Positions 1-7,084 of a stretch of 29,807 bases of DNA are shown here, piece after piece. The notes below the pieces were generated by a model, which was not told the DNA's origin, searched no databases, and was given only the letters and a program-made list of their open reading frames with translations. Numbering within the stretch: the stretch's first letter is position 1; every line of letters begins with the position of its first letter. Source of the DNA: SIAJ01 sp036266155 (GTDB lineage Bacteria > Planctomycetota > Planctomycetia > Gemmatales > Gemmataceae); the NCBI GenBank assembly GCA_036266155.1, contig DATANR010000440.1, positions 1-29,807 of the forward strand, read 5' to 3'. A program made the position numbers and the translations under genes.

Positions 1-1
1 C

Positions 2-73
2 ACCGAACGCGGCCGACGCATCTTGGGCGAAACGCTCCAAGCCTACCGCCGCTACCACGCCCAAGCGGCGTGA
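2..73 (+). CDS. C-terminal end of an unidentified upstream gene (partial)
   Basis: An open frame enters from the left edge and stops at TGA 71-73. The 23 visible residues, ending RRYHAQAA, are rich in Arg and Tyr and do not resemble the beta-propeller that should precede the next gene, although both share the same frame. I do not recognise the family. It is probably the tail of another gene joined to the truncated phosphoesterase that follows. A transposase tail is possible but cannot be shown from this length. Confidence 0.35.
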   Translation, partial: TERGRRILGETLQAYRRYHAQAA

Positions 74-97
74 TTACAACGACTTTCAGCAGTCGAA

Positions 98-124
98 AAC
101 TTCTCCGCATCTTGCGGGGAAGTT
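98..124 (+). terminator. Hairpin after the edge gene, possible terminator
   Basis: Arms 98-108 and 114-124 are complementary over 11 bases with one mismatch and a 5-base loop. The hairpin lies 24 bases past the stop at 71-73 and just before the phosphoesterase-like coding sequence becomes recognisable. There is no T-run after it, so terminator function is uncertain. A hairpin at the end of a mobile element is another reading. Confidence 0.3.
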
Positions 125-169
125 CAGAAGAAAGACCCTAAAGCGCCGGAGGGCAGCACTCCAGACGCT

Positions 170-1792
170 TTGGCGTTAAGTCCGGATGGCGACGACCTGT
201 ACGTCGCCAACGCCGACAACAACTGCGTCGCCGTCATCGACGTCGAATCGCCGCGCCGATCCGCGGTGAAGGGTTTCATCCCGACCGGCTGGTATCCAAC
301 GGCCGTTGCCGTCACCCCGGACGGAAAGAACCTGCTCATCGGCGTTGGAAAGGGCCTGCAAACTAAGGCCAATCCGTTCACCAAGAAGGACGTGCCGGAA
401 CCGAAGGACCCCGAGGATGGTGTGCGTCGACTGCCGTTCCCATACATCGGCACGACCATGCACGGGGCTTTGTCCGTCGTGCCAATACTCGACGAGAAGA
501 AGCTCAAGGAGTACACGGCCCAGGTCTACCGCAATTGCCCATACGCCGATGAGTTGTTGACAACGGCCGCCCATCCGGTCAAGACCGCGATTCCCACCAA
601 AATCGGCGATCCGAGCCCGATCAAGTACGTGATCTACATCATCAAAGAGAACCGCACGTACGATCAAGTTTTCGGCGACCTGCCGCAGGGCAACGGCGAC
701 CCGAAGCTGTGCATGTTCCCGCGCAAGATCACGCCAAACCATCACAAGCTCGCCGAGGAGTTCGTGCTCCTCGACAACCTCTATTGCAACGGCCAAGTGA
801 GCCGCGACGGACATCCGTGGAGCACGATGGCCTACAACACCGACTACATCGCTCGCGACTGGCACCTTACCTACTCGAAACGCAAGGGCGTCGACGACGA
901 CGATGAAGGGCATTTGCAAAACGCCCCCTCCGGCTATCTGTGGGATGCCTGCGCTCGCGCCGGGCTCAGCTATCGCAGTTACGGCGAATACGGCAAGCGC
1001 GTCAGCGACGGCACCGGGGCCGTGAAGATGGAAGGCCGCGTGCCCGGCCTCGTCGGCCACTTCGCCCCGAACTACGGCGCCCCCAAGAAGTCCGGCGAAA
1101 AGGTCCGCGACACGGAGAACGCCGATGAGTTCATCCGCGAGTACGACGACTTCGCCAAGAAGGGCACCATGCCGCAGTTTATCGTCATGAGCCTCGGCGA
1201 AGATCACACGACCGGTACAACCGTCGGCACATTTACGCCGCAAGCCTGTGTTGCTTCGAATGACCTGGCGCTCGGCCGGCTCGTCGAGCACGTGTCAAAT
1301 GGGCCGCTCTGGAAAGAGACGGCCATCTTCGTGATTGAAGACGACGCACAGAACGGTCCGGACCACGTCGACGCGCATCGCACGGTCGGCCTGGTCGTGT
1401 CGCCGTATACGAAACGCAAGCACGTCGATCACACGCAATATTCGACCGTCAGCTTGGTCCGCACAATGGAGTTGATCTTGGGGCTCGAACCATTGAGCCA
1501 ATACGACGCGGCCGCACGACCGATGTTTCACTCGTTCACCGACAAGCCGGAACTCGGCGCCTTTAAGCACGAGCCGGCACGCATCGACATGAATGAGAAA
1601 AATACGCGCTTGGCCTACGGCGCAGACCGCTCTGGCAAGATGGACTTTACCGAGTACGATCGTATCGACGACTTCGAGTTGAACGAAATCCTCTGGCATG
1701 CCGTGATGGGCAAGGACGCGCCCGAACCGCCGGCGGTCCGCAGAGCGATTGCATTTCGCTCGTTGACGGGGTCCACGAAGGCGAAACGCTGA
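170..1792 (+). CDS. 5'-truncated YncE-like / phosphoesterase-family protein (possible pseudogene)
   Basis: This is the C-terminal two thirds of a bifunctional beta-propeller plus alkaline-phosphatase-superfamily phosphoesterase, probably secreted in intact homologues. Residues 1-60 (from TTG 170) hold two YVTN-type propeller strands (ALSPDGDDLYVAN, AVTPDGKNLL). The phosphoesterase domain starts near residue 150 with KENRTYDQVFGDL, which carries the predicted nucleophile Thr. A metal-binding segment, EDDAQNGPDHVDAHR, lies near 389-403. The domain looks complete to the TGA at 1790-1792. Intact family members are usually far longer, with a full propeller and a signal peptide. Here coding similarity continues upstream of 170 to about position 122 and is closed by the in-frame TGA at 71. 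No ATG or clear ribosome site exists, so TTG 170 is only a formal start. I infer a broken 5' end and loss of export. The phosphoesterase call is firm; the expression state is unknown. Confidence 0.75.
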   Translation: MALSPDGDDLYVANADNNCVAVIDVESPRRSAVKGFIPTGWYPTAVAVTPDGKNLLIGVGKGLQTKANPFTKKDVPEPKDPEDGVRRLPFPYIGTTMHGALSVVPILDEKKLKEYTAQVYRNCPYADELLTTAAHPVKTAIPTKIGDPSPIKYVIYIIKENRTYDQVFGDLPQGNGDPKLCMFPRKITPNHHKLAEEFVLLDNLYCNGQVSRDGHPWSTMAYNTDYIARDWHLTYSKRKGVDDDDEGHLQNAPSGYLWDACARAGLSYRSYGEYGKRVSDGTGAVKMEGRVPGLVGHFAPNYGAPKKSGEKVRDTENADEFIREYDDFAKKGTMPQFIVMSLGEDHTTGTTVGTFTPQACVASNDLALGRLVEHVSNGPLWKETAIFVIEDDAQNGPDHVDAHRTVGLVVSPYTKRKHVDHTQYSTVSLVRTMELILGLEPLSQYDAAARPMFHSFTDKPELGAFKHEPARIDMNEKNTRLAYGADRSGKMDFTEYDRIDDFELNEILWHAVMGKDAPEPPAVRRAIAFRSLTGSTKAKR

Positions 1793-1953
1793 AGATCGGG
1801 GTCAATCGCTCGGGGCAGTTAGAATCCGCGCCAAAATAATTGTCGCAGTTCGCTCCACGAAAGGACGTCCATTCACAGAGAGCTTATGCAAGAATCAGGC
1901 CGGCGAGCGCCTCGCTTCGAGAGTGAGCCCACCGTGTGCCGAGGTCTTGCAAT

Positions 1954-2073
1954 CTTCTCGCGGAGCGAGAAGGCTACGTAACCCTCTCGCTCCGCGAGAG
2001 GTTTGCAAACTTGGGCACTGGAAAACGTCGAACCGAGTTGTGAACCCTTGCAATCCTCTCGCAGAGCGAAAGG
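1954..2073. repeat. Three small hairpins (REP-like) in the 1793-2089 spacer
   Basis: The roughly 300-base spacer between the phosphoesterase remnant and the convergent gluQ contains no gene I can support. It holds three 19-base hairpins with 8-base arms and 3-base loops: 1954-1972 (perfect), 1983-2001 (perfect) and 2055-2073 (one mismatch). The arms share the core CTCTCGC / GCGAGAG. The first and second hairpins are near reverse complements of each other. The first and third are both preceded by TTGCAATC. They may act as terminators between convergent genes or be dispersed repeats. Confidence 0.7.
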
Positions 2074-2089
2074 CGACAATTCGAGCATG

Positions 2090-3043
2090 TTATTTTGGCG
2101 CAGCGCCTTGGTGTTGATACCCGATGTCGCGGAGCCGTTCCGGAGTCAGAACGAACGGCTCACGCGGAATATTATTGAGCCGAAAGAGCGGCAGAATATC
2201 TGCGGCTCGCATGGGTTCCGGCTTTACGAGCCAGCCACACGACCAGGCGAGCAGGCCGATCAGAGTTTCGGCTTTGACGCCTGCGTCACGCAGCGCCGAC
2301 AAGCGCGTGTCGCCATGCCGCTTGGCGAGCCGCCGGCCGTCGGGGCCGACGACCAGGGGTACATGAATGAACTCCGGTGGCTCGTAGCCAAGCGCCTGGT
2401 AGAGCAGCAATTGTCGTGGTGTCGACGGAATCAAGTCGTCGCCGCGCAACACCTCGGTGACACCCATTAGCGCATCATCCACGACGACAGCAAGCTGATA
2501 GGCGGGCGTGCCGGCACTTTTCCAGACGACGAAGTCGCCACCCGGCTCGGCGGCGATCGATCCGCGATAGCCGTCTTCGAAGCCGGGATAAGACGCCGCT
2601 CGAAAGCGCCACGCAAACGGCTGCTCACCGAGAGTTGAAGCATCGGCGACACGGCGATGGGCGCAGGTTCCCGGATAAGCTGGGCCTTCCTGGCCGGCGT
2701 GCGGCGCACTCGCGGCTTGCGCGACATCCAACCGTGTGCAGGTGCACGGATAGGCGAGTTCCTGCTTTTGAAGCTCGTGCAATGCCTGCCGGTAAAGAGG
2801 GAGTCGCTGCGTCTGCACAACGGGCCCGCCATCCCAGTCGAGGCCGAGCCAACGGAGATCTTCGCCAATCAACTCGACGGCGCCTGGCTTGATGCGCGGC
2901 GAATCGATGTCTTCAATGCGCAGCGGCAACGAACCACTCCGCGAACGAATTGATAACCACGCGATCAAATAGGTGCGTGCATTGCCGACGTGCTGGGCAC
3001 CCGTGGGCGAGGGAGCGAGCCGGCCACGAAGCGATGGACTCAT
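2090..3043 (-). CDS. gluQ: Glutamyl-Q tRNA(Asp) synthetase
   Basis: This enzyme activates glutamate and attaches it to queuosine at position 34 of tRNA(Asp). It is a truncated GluRS paralogue without an anticodon-binding domain. The 317-residue length fits the family (about 300). The class I HIGH-like motif is AQHVGNAR (16-23), and the KMSKS-like motif is degenerate as RLAKR (238-242). A zinc site reads C100-x-C102 ... Y123-x3-C127, as is typical of GluQ. LRIEDIDSPR (41-50) is the conserved amino-acid-binding segment. ATG 3043 is chosen because it sits two bases after the upstream stop and has GAGG upstream. A longer in-frame start would overlap the adenosyltransferase. It is probably cotranscribed with that gene. 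Its stop faces the hairpin-rich spacer. Confidence 0.93.
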   Translation of the reverse strand: MSPSLRGRLAPSPTGAQHVGNARTYLIAWLSIRSRSGSLPLRIEDIDSPRIKPGAVELIGEDLRWLGLDWDGGPVVQTQRLPLYRQALHELQKQELAYPCTCTRLDVAQAASAPHAGQEGPAYPGTCAHRRVADASTLGEQPFAWRFRAASYPGFEDGYRGSIAAEPGGDFVVWKSAGTPAYQLAVVVDDALMGVTEVLRGDDLIPSTPRQLLLYQALGYEPPEFIHVPLVVGPDGRRLAKRHGDTRLSALRDAGVKAETLIGLLAWSCGWLVKPEPMRAADILPLFRLNNIPREPFVLTPERLRDIGYQHQGAAPK

Positions 3044-3045
3044 CG

Positions 3046-3609
3046 CTAGGCCTCGCGTGACTTGCCCGGCACCCACAGCACATCGCTCCGCCCATCATCG
3101 TTGGCGATTCGGGCCATCACGAAGAGTAGGTCGGAGAGGCGATTCAGGTAGATCAGGACATTGGCGTTGACGGACTCGGACTGCATGAGCGCCACGATCG
3201 AGCGCTCAGCTCGCCGACAGACGGTTCGCGCCAAATGCAGCCAGGCCGAAGGAACTGAACCGCCGGGAAGAACAAAGCTCCGCAAGGGTTCGAGCCGTTC
3301 GTTCAAGCGATCGATCTCACGCTCGAGCCGCGTCGCTTGCGCGGCCAGGACACGCAGCGCCGTTCCCTCGGCCGGTTCCGCTGGCCCACACAGGTCCGCT
3401 CCGACATCGAATAAGTCGTTCTGAATCGAACGGATGAGCGGATGCTCATCCACAATATGGGCAGCGACGAGCCCGAGCGTGGCATTCAATTCGTCGACTT
3501 CGCCGCAGGCCGTAATGCGGTTCGACGATTTGAGCACGCGGCTGCCATCGCCGAGGCCGGTTTCGCCAGCATCGCCCGACTTCGTGTAAATCCGGGAAAG
3601 AAAGACCAT
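3046..3609 (-). CDS. pduO: PduO-type ATP:cob(I)alamin adenosyltransferase
   Basis: It transfers the adenosyl group of ATP to cob(I)alamin to make adenosylcobalamin, in the cytoplasm. The 187 residues match the usual PduO/MMAB length. The N-terminal ATP-binding motif TKSGDAGETGL starts at residue 9. CGEVDELNA, RTVCRRAER and the C-terminal YLNRLSDLLFVMAR are family hallmarks, including the Arg/Glu cluster that binds ATP and the Asn-Arg-Leu-Ser-Asp helix. ATG 3609 is chosen because GGAG lies nine bases upstream. A GTG five codons earlier would bury that site. The stop at 3046 is two bases before the gluQ start, so the two genes form a unit, although no functional link is evident. Confidence 0.93.
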   Translation of the reverse strand: MVFLSRIYTKSGDAGETGLGDGSRVLKSSNRITACGEVDELNATLGLVAAHIVDEHPLIRSIQNDLFDVGADLCGPAEPAEGTALRVLAAQATRLEREIDRLNERLEPLRSFVLPGGSVPSAWLHLARTVCRRAERSIVALMQSESVNANVLIYLNRLSDLLFVMARIANDDGRSDVLWVPGKSREA

Positions 3610-4097
3610 CCGGGCGATCTCCACAACATGGGGCCAAACGGTCGCATTGGGATTGTAAGCACGAGCGCTTCGCGGACGACGCCGATAGCCAAAATCGAGC
3701 CGGTGAAGCGGACATCGCTTGGCGGTTTCGTTCGCGTGGGCGGCTCCTGATCTCGGGAATCCAATACTTAAGCAAACGATCCAATAAAGAGGTTCATCTT
3801 GATACGCGGCGTAATTCCTTTAGGGAAAGCAATTTACAATCTGGCCAGCCGAGCGGTCCCACAATCTCGCGAAGCGCTGAATTTATGAGAAATACGTTCA
3901 GGGGGGTGGGAGGGCGCGAACGAATTGAAACGGCGCCACGACTGCGGAGGCACGTACAAGCTGAGCGCGACGGTGTAGTTCCCCTCAAGTGGCCCGTCGG
4001 CCTTGACCGATACATTCGGCAAGCAAGGATTCTCGCGTCCAGACGGTGCCGTCGGCGCAGCCGGCCGGCAACGATTGGGAGCCCGGGAGGGGCACAC
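3610..4097. other. Spacer between divergent genes, no supported gene
   Basis: About 490 bases separate the leftward adenosyltransferase from the rightward lipoprotein. Open frames exist on both strands (for example a minus-strand frame through 3834-4598), but none has a ribosome site or recognisable domain, and they run antisense into neighbouring genes. The spacer should hold both divergent promoters. It also contains one copy of a repeated element at 3885-3907, followed by a G-rich tract (3901-3914). Confidence 0.6.
3885..3907 (+). repeat. 23-base repeat, copy 1
   Basis: This stretch (begins ATGAGAAATACG, ends in a run of six G and a T) is repeated exactly, in opposite orientation, at 20650-20672. 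Flanking bases are also similar (roughly three quarters identical) for about 20 further bases on the G-rich side. Both copies lie in spacers. If translated it would begin MRNTFRG, but no ribosome site precedes it. Confidence 0.85.
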
Positions 4098-4667
4098 ATG
4101 AGTTGGTTGCGTCGCAGTCTCTGGATGCTTCTGGCGGCCAGTCCTCTGGTCGCGTCCGGGTGCCTCCCGACCGGCATGGGCTTCTTGACGCCCGTCCCGA
4201 TTCAGCCGTGGGTCGCCGAGCGCATGGACGACAAGTACATGCACAAGAACGACTCGCGCACGCCGGTGATGCCGCCGATCCGCGACGGCTATCCGCCGCC
4301 GCTGTGCGAAGACCCGCCGAGCGAGCGCGAAGCGCTGCGGCTCCTGCATAAGGTCCGTCGCGGCGTTCCGTTCGTGTGTGAAGAATTCCGCGACGACGTC
4401 CGCATCTATAGCGAGCGCATCGTCGACAAGATCGATCCGCCGCGCTTCTTCCCGCTGGTCGGCTGGGCCCAGTTGCACCACTGTCACTGGAAGGTGACCG
4501 TGTACTGGACCGAGACGCTGCAGTCGGATTACCCGTTCCCGACCAAGTTCAAGAAGCGTCGCGTGGAAGTGCTGTACATCGACAAGGACCACCTGCACCT
4601 GTACGTGGGGCCGAACGTCGACACGCAGCGTGACATCACGCGGGAGTTCACGGAATACGCTCCGTGA
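4098..4667 (+). CDS. Hypothetical lipoprotein
   Basis: A 189-residue predicted lipoprotein of unknown function. The N-terminus MSWLRRSLWMLLAASP has a basic start and hydrophobic core. It is followed by the lipobox LVASGC with Cys22 as the lipidation site, so the mature protein should be membrane-anchored outside the cytoplasm. The body is rich in Pro, Arg, Asp and Tyr, with no domain I recognise. Features include PPIRDGYPPPLCEDPP and a C-terminal half of alternating charged and aromatic residues (KVTVYWTETL, RRVEVLYIDKDHLHLY) that suggests beta structure. ATG 4098 follows GGGAGG at 4085-4090 at good spacing. A strong hairpin follows the stop. A longer frame back to 3885 lacks a ribosome site and would put the signal peptide in the interior, so I rejected it. 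Confidence 0.82.
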   Translation: MSWLRRSLWMLLAASPLVASGCLPTGMGFLTPVPIQPWVAERMDDKYMHKNDSRTPVMPPIRDGYPPPLCEDPPSEREALRLLHKVRRGVPFVCEEFRDDVRIYSERIVDKIDPPRFFPLVGWAQLHHCHWKVTVYWTETLQSDYPFPTKFKKRRVEVLYIDKDHLHLYVGPNVDTQRDITREFTEYAP

Positions 4668-4692
4668 TGAACGGATAACGCGCCTCTCCCAC

Positions 4693-4724
4693 GAGAAGCC
4701 CGCCGAACCACCGGCGGGCTTCTC
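4693..4724 (+). terminator. Intrinsic terminator after the lipoprotein gene
   Basis: A perfect 13-base stem (4693-4705 with 4712-4724) encloses a 6-base loop. It is GC-rich (core GCCCGCCG / CGGCGGGC) and followed by a weak T-containing tail (TTGTC). It starts 26 bases after the lipoprotein stop and ends about 40 bases before tRNA-His. Confidence 0.8.
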
Positions 4725-4762
4725 TTGTCATTGGTGGACGATGGCTTAAGATGATTGCGGAC

Positions 4763-4837
4763 GGTGGGTGTAGCTCAGTTGGTTAGAGCACCAGATTGTG
4801 GATCTGGACGTCGCGGGTTCAAATCCCGTCACTCACC
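4763..4837 (+). tRNA. tRNA-His (anticodon GTG)
   Basis: A full cloverleaf can be folded. The acceptor stem 4764-4770 pairs with 4830-4836 (one G-T wobble). The extra G(-1) characteristic of tRNA-His is at 4763, opposite C73 at 4837. The D arm is TAGCTCAGTTGGTTAGAGCA. The anticodon stem CCAGA/TCTGG encloses TTGTGGA, giving anticodon GTG. The T arm is GCGGG-TTCAAAT-CCCGT. The CCA end is not encoded. Confidence 0.97.
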
Positions 4838-4872
4838 CTGTTTGCCAACCCTTCGACCATGCGGAGCAATGC

Positions 4873-5100
4873 CTACCGGACACGGAAGGTGATGCGTCCG
4901 CGGCTCAGGTCATACGGCGAAAGCTCGACCGTCACCCGATCGCCAGGGACAATCTTGATCCAGTGCTTGCGCATCTTGCCGCCGATGTGGGCGATGCATT
5001 CGCCGCCCACGTCCAGAGCGACCCGGAACTGAGTGTTCGCCAGGGCTTCCTTGACGCGCCCTTCGGCCTCGATGTTCTCTTCCTTGACCTTGTTCGCCAT
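4873..5100 (-). CDS. infA: Translation initiation factor IF-1
   Basis: IF-1 binds the ribosomal A site on the 30S subunit during initiation. The 75-residue product is the usual length for this single OB-fold protein. Family landmarks are visible: NTQFRVALDVGGECIAHIGG, KMRKHWIKIVPGD and the C-terminal SPYDLSRGRITFR. The ATG at 5100 is chosen because residues from there align end to end with IF-1, and AAGGA lies upstream. A longer frame to 5184 has no counterpart in the family. Its 3' end faces the end of the rightward tRNA-His with a 35-base gap. It stands outside any ribosomal protein operon within this window. Confidence 0.97.
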   Translation of the reverse strand: MANKVKEENIEAEGRVKEALANTQFRVALDVGGECIAHIGGKMRKHWIKIVPGDRVTVELSPYDLSRGRITFRVR

Positions 5101-5345
5101 GAGTCCAATGTCCTTCCGGGTGGGCGGCAGAGAGGGCATTCTACCGACCTGCACGATCGGACTCCAGCAAATGTGGCAATTCACACGGAGGTCGGCGGCG
5201 ATCTCCCCGTCACTTCATCTCCCACGGCGGCGGGCGATTGCTGGCGCAAAGCATCACGACTGGTCGATGAATCTGCTAGGATAACTGTTCGCCATGAGGC
5301 GACGCGCGGATTCTCGTCCCAAGTCCGACAGCACGAGGAGATTGG

Positions 5346-5627
5346 ATGCGGATCGCAAAAACCCATGCATGGGTGGTGTACTCAATACCTGTGAAGAACT
5401 CCACCGACCGGATCCGGGCGGTCTGCGATGCTCAGGAATGGTCAGTGCTGGATGGAGGACGGCCGGGATACTATTCACTGATTCGTGCCGGAATTGCCAA
5501 TGAGGCTGAGGCCGAGCGGTTGGCTCGTGGCTCGTCCGGAGCCACTGTCCCGCGACAGGGCCGGGCGATTCGAACGTGGCCGGGCGAATCGGTCGCGCCG
5601 ATCACCCCTCCTGACCCAGCGCAATAA
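5346..5627 (+). CDS. Small hypothetical protein (93 aa)
   Basis: Unrecognised small protein. It starts at ATG 5346 with GAGGAG at 5335-5340, a good ribosome site. The first 65 residues look like a compact soluble fold (VVYSIPVKN, GYYSLIRAGIANEAEAERLA), and the last third is Pro/Arg/Gly-rich and probably disordered. There is no signal peptide, membrane segment or cysteine cluster. It is divergent from infA across 245 bases. Overlapping frames (5294-5503, 5485-5823) have weaker starts and less protein-like composition. I believe it is real mainly from the ribosome site and amino-acid composition; function is unknown. Confidence 0.6.
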   Translation: MRIAKTHAWVVYSIPVKNSTDRIRAVCDAQEWSVLDGGRPGYYSLIRAGIANEAEAERLARGSSGATVPRQGRAIRTWPGESVAPITPPDPAQ

Positions 5628-5671
5628 ACAAAGACTCGATTGGCTGAAGACCCATCAGCGAACGCCGCGGC

Positions 5672-6556
5672 TTACTTCGGCACGCTGTACATCTCGCGTA
5701 CCTTGTCACGTGCCGCGTCTTGCAGTTGTCGCTCAAGGTTCTCGAACATCAGCCGAGCCCGAATCTGATCCTGGGCCGTTGCATTGGTCGGGATCGGAAC
5801 CTTCTTCTTCGCCTCGGCCGTAGCGTCTGTTAACGCTTTTTCCATCGCGGCGTTGCGAGCGGCCTCCAGCTTTCGTTGGGCGGCAAATTCCTTGGCCTCG
5901 GCATCCTTGAGACGGCCCTCGGCCGTGTCGGCAAGCTCGATCCTTCCCGGATCCTTGGAAATCCAAAGCGACTTCGAGCGGATGACGGGCAGTGTGTCGG
6001 CGCCAAACGTGCCAGTTCGGTATACCTCGTATGTCCCGGCGATCGGCAGGAAGGAACCGGCGACGAGGCCGGACGACTTGATGCCAACGTAAGCGAACAG
6101 AGCGCCGCCGTGGTTCTTCACCAAGACGGCGTCGTCTTCGATGCGGACGATCTCGAAGCTGCTGTTGATTCGCCCGAATTGGCCGACGCTCAGATCATTC
6201 GTGTTGAGCGGTGGCGGAGTCTTCGCCTTCGGCAGTGCCGTCTCCTTAACGACCCACGCCGCACGCCGGGTCGCGGTCCGGACGGCAAGGTATTCGACGA
6301 CGGCCGGCGGCGCCTCCCGAATCAGTGCGGGCGCCGGGAACTGCTCAATCGCCTTTGCCTCCAGAGCGGCGAGTTCCTTCTTGGCATCGATCCGCGGGAC
6401 GGTCGGGACCTCCACCCTCTCGCCGCCCGGCAAGTCAACAAGAACCGCTGCATCCTCATCGGTCGCTTCGGTCTGGCTCGATCGGTCTTTCCCGCAACCG
6501 GTTAGGGCGAGCGAACAGACGACGGCGCAAAGGGCCGGGATGGCGCGGCAGTACAT
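5672..6556 (-). CDS. Hypothetical lipoprotein (294 aa)
   Basis: Predicted lipoprotein of unknown function. A short signal (MYCRAIPALCAVVCS) leads to the lipobox LALTGC with Cys21. A charged linker follows, then a central segment around NTNDLSVGQFGRINSSFEIV that looks like beta strands around a small barrel (ALFAYVGIKSSGLVAGS). The C-terminal third is a long alpha-helical, coiled-coil-like stretch rich in Ala, Lys and Glu (AEAKEFAAQRKLEAAR onward). ATG 6556 is preferred because GGAGGG lies about nine bases upstream and the lipobox then falls at the proper position. Its 3' end converges with the 93-residue gene 44 bases away. I see no catalytic motif. Confidence 0.78.
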   Translation of the reverse strand: MYCRAIPALCAVVCSLALTGCGKDRSSQTEATDEDAAVLVDLPGGERVEVPTVPRIDAKKELAALEAKAIEQFPAPALIREAPPAVVEYLAVRTATRRAAWVVKETALPKAKTPPPLNTNDLSVGQFGRINSSFEIVRIEDDAVLVKNHGGALFAYVGIKSSGLVAGSFLPIAGTYEVYRTGTFGADTLPVIRSKSLWISKDPGRIELADTAEGRLKDAEAKEFAAQRKLEAARNAAMEKALTDATAEAKKKVPIPTNATAQDQIRARLMFENLERQLQDAARDKVREMYSVPK

Positions 6557-6828
6557 GCGTCCCTCCGCAGTGGGCGACGATTCGCTGCACAGAATTGAGG
6601 TTATCACGCGGACACCGTCGATTGGAAGGGGCAAGATCCTCGCAGGTAGACGCCGGCCTGGTGTTGGGGTGGCCCATCTGTTGCCCTAATGGACTACCGA
6701 CACTTCCAACGGCAGAGTGGCATCAGCGACCGTTTTGGAACATCATCTCTTGGAATTCTCTGGCGGTCCACGATCACAAATCCCCTTTCTTCAATTAGCG
6801 TCAATTGATGTTGACCAAGGGGATTGCC

Positions 6829-7011
6829 GTGCCCGACGTCCCGGAACCGCCAGCCGTGCACTGGATAATTCGATGCAATGTCTGCGGGCGCGTCGACGAG
6901 GTCACCATGGCCGACGTGTCTAGATACATCGAGCACGAATGGCCGAGGTGTTGTGGCGAAGTCGTTACGCTCTATACGCCAGCTACGCTTCCACGATCTT
7001 CGGACGATTGA
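6829..7011 (+). CDS. Small zinc-ribbon-like protein (60 aa)
   Basis: Short protein with four cysteines arranged C16-x2-C19 ... C41-C42 (RCNVCG and PRCCGE), consistent with a single zinc ribbon or knuckle. There is no signal peptide. GTG 6829 is chosen because AAGGGG ends six bases upstream. An in-frame ATG at 6808 would place that site inside the gene and cannot be excluded. The helix between the cysteine pairs (EVTMADVSRYIEHEWP) looks globular. It stands alone between two leftward genes, so context does not suggest a role. Nucleic-acid or protein binding is a generic guess only. Confidence 0.55.
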   Translation: MPDVPEPPAVHWIIRCNVCGRVDEVTMADVSRYIEHEWPRCCGEVVTLYTPATLPRSSDD

Positions 7012-7084
7012 TGGGCGTCGGTATCGTGTTCAGTGAAGAGCATGGGAACGAGGTGGGGGCAAACTCCACGCAAACTAACGATGC

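Noticed and set aside
1..124. Right end of an IS200/IS605-type element
   Set aside because: The gene tail plus hairpin is suggestive, but 23 residues are too few to identify a transposase and no cleavage site can be assigned.
176..1291. 371-codon minus-strand open frame
   Set aside because: Antisense to the phosphoesterase, with Val/Ala/Arg-rich shadow composition and no domain. Explained by GC-rich codon usage on the other strand.
2003..2470. Plus-strand open frame of 155 codons
   Set aside because: Runs through the hairpin spacer and then antisense to gluQ; no ribosome site and no recognisable fold.
3901..3914. Possible G-quadruplex in repeat copy 1
   Set aside because: The runs are G6-T-G3-A-G3, so four separate G3 runs with loops cannot be formed. 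Copy 2 has a different G pattern.
3834..4598. 254-codon minus-strand frame with some protein-like stretches
   Set aside because: Antisense to a well-supported lipoprotein gene, passes through the repeat element, and lacks a domain or ribosome site.
4763..4837. tRNA-His as an integration site
   Set aside because: No duplicated tRNA 3' end or integrase gene nearby; flanking genes are ordinary.
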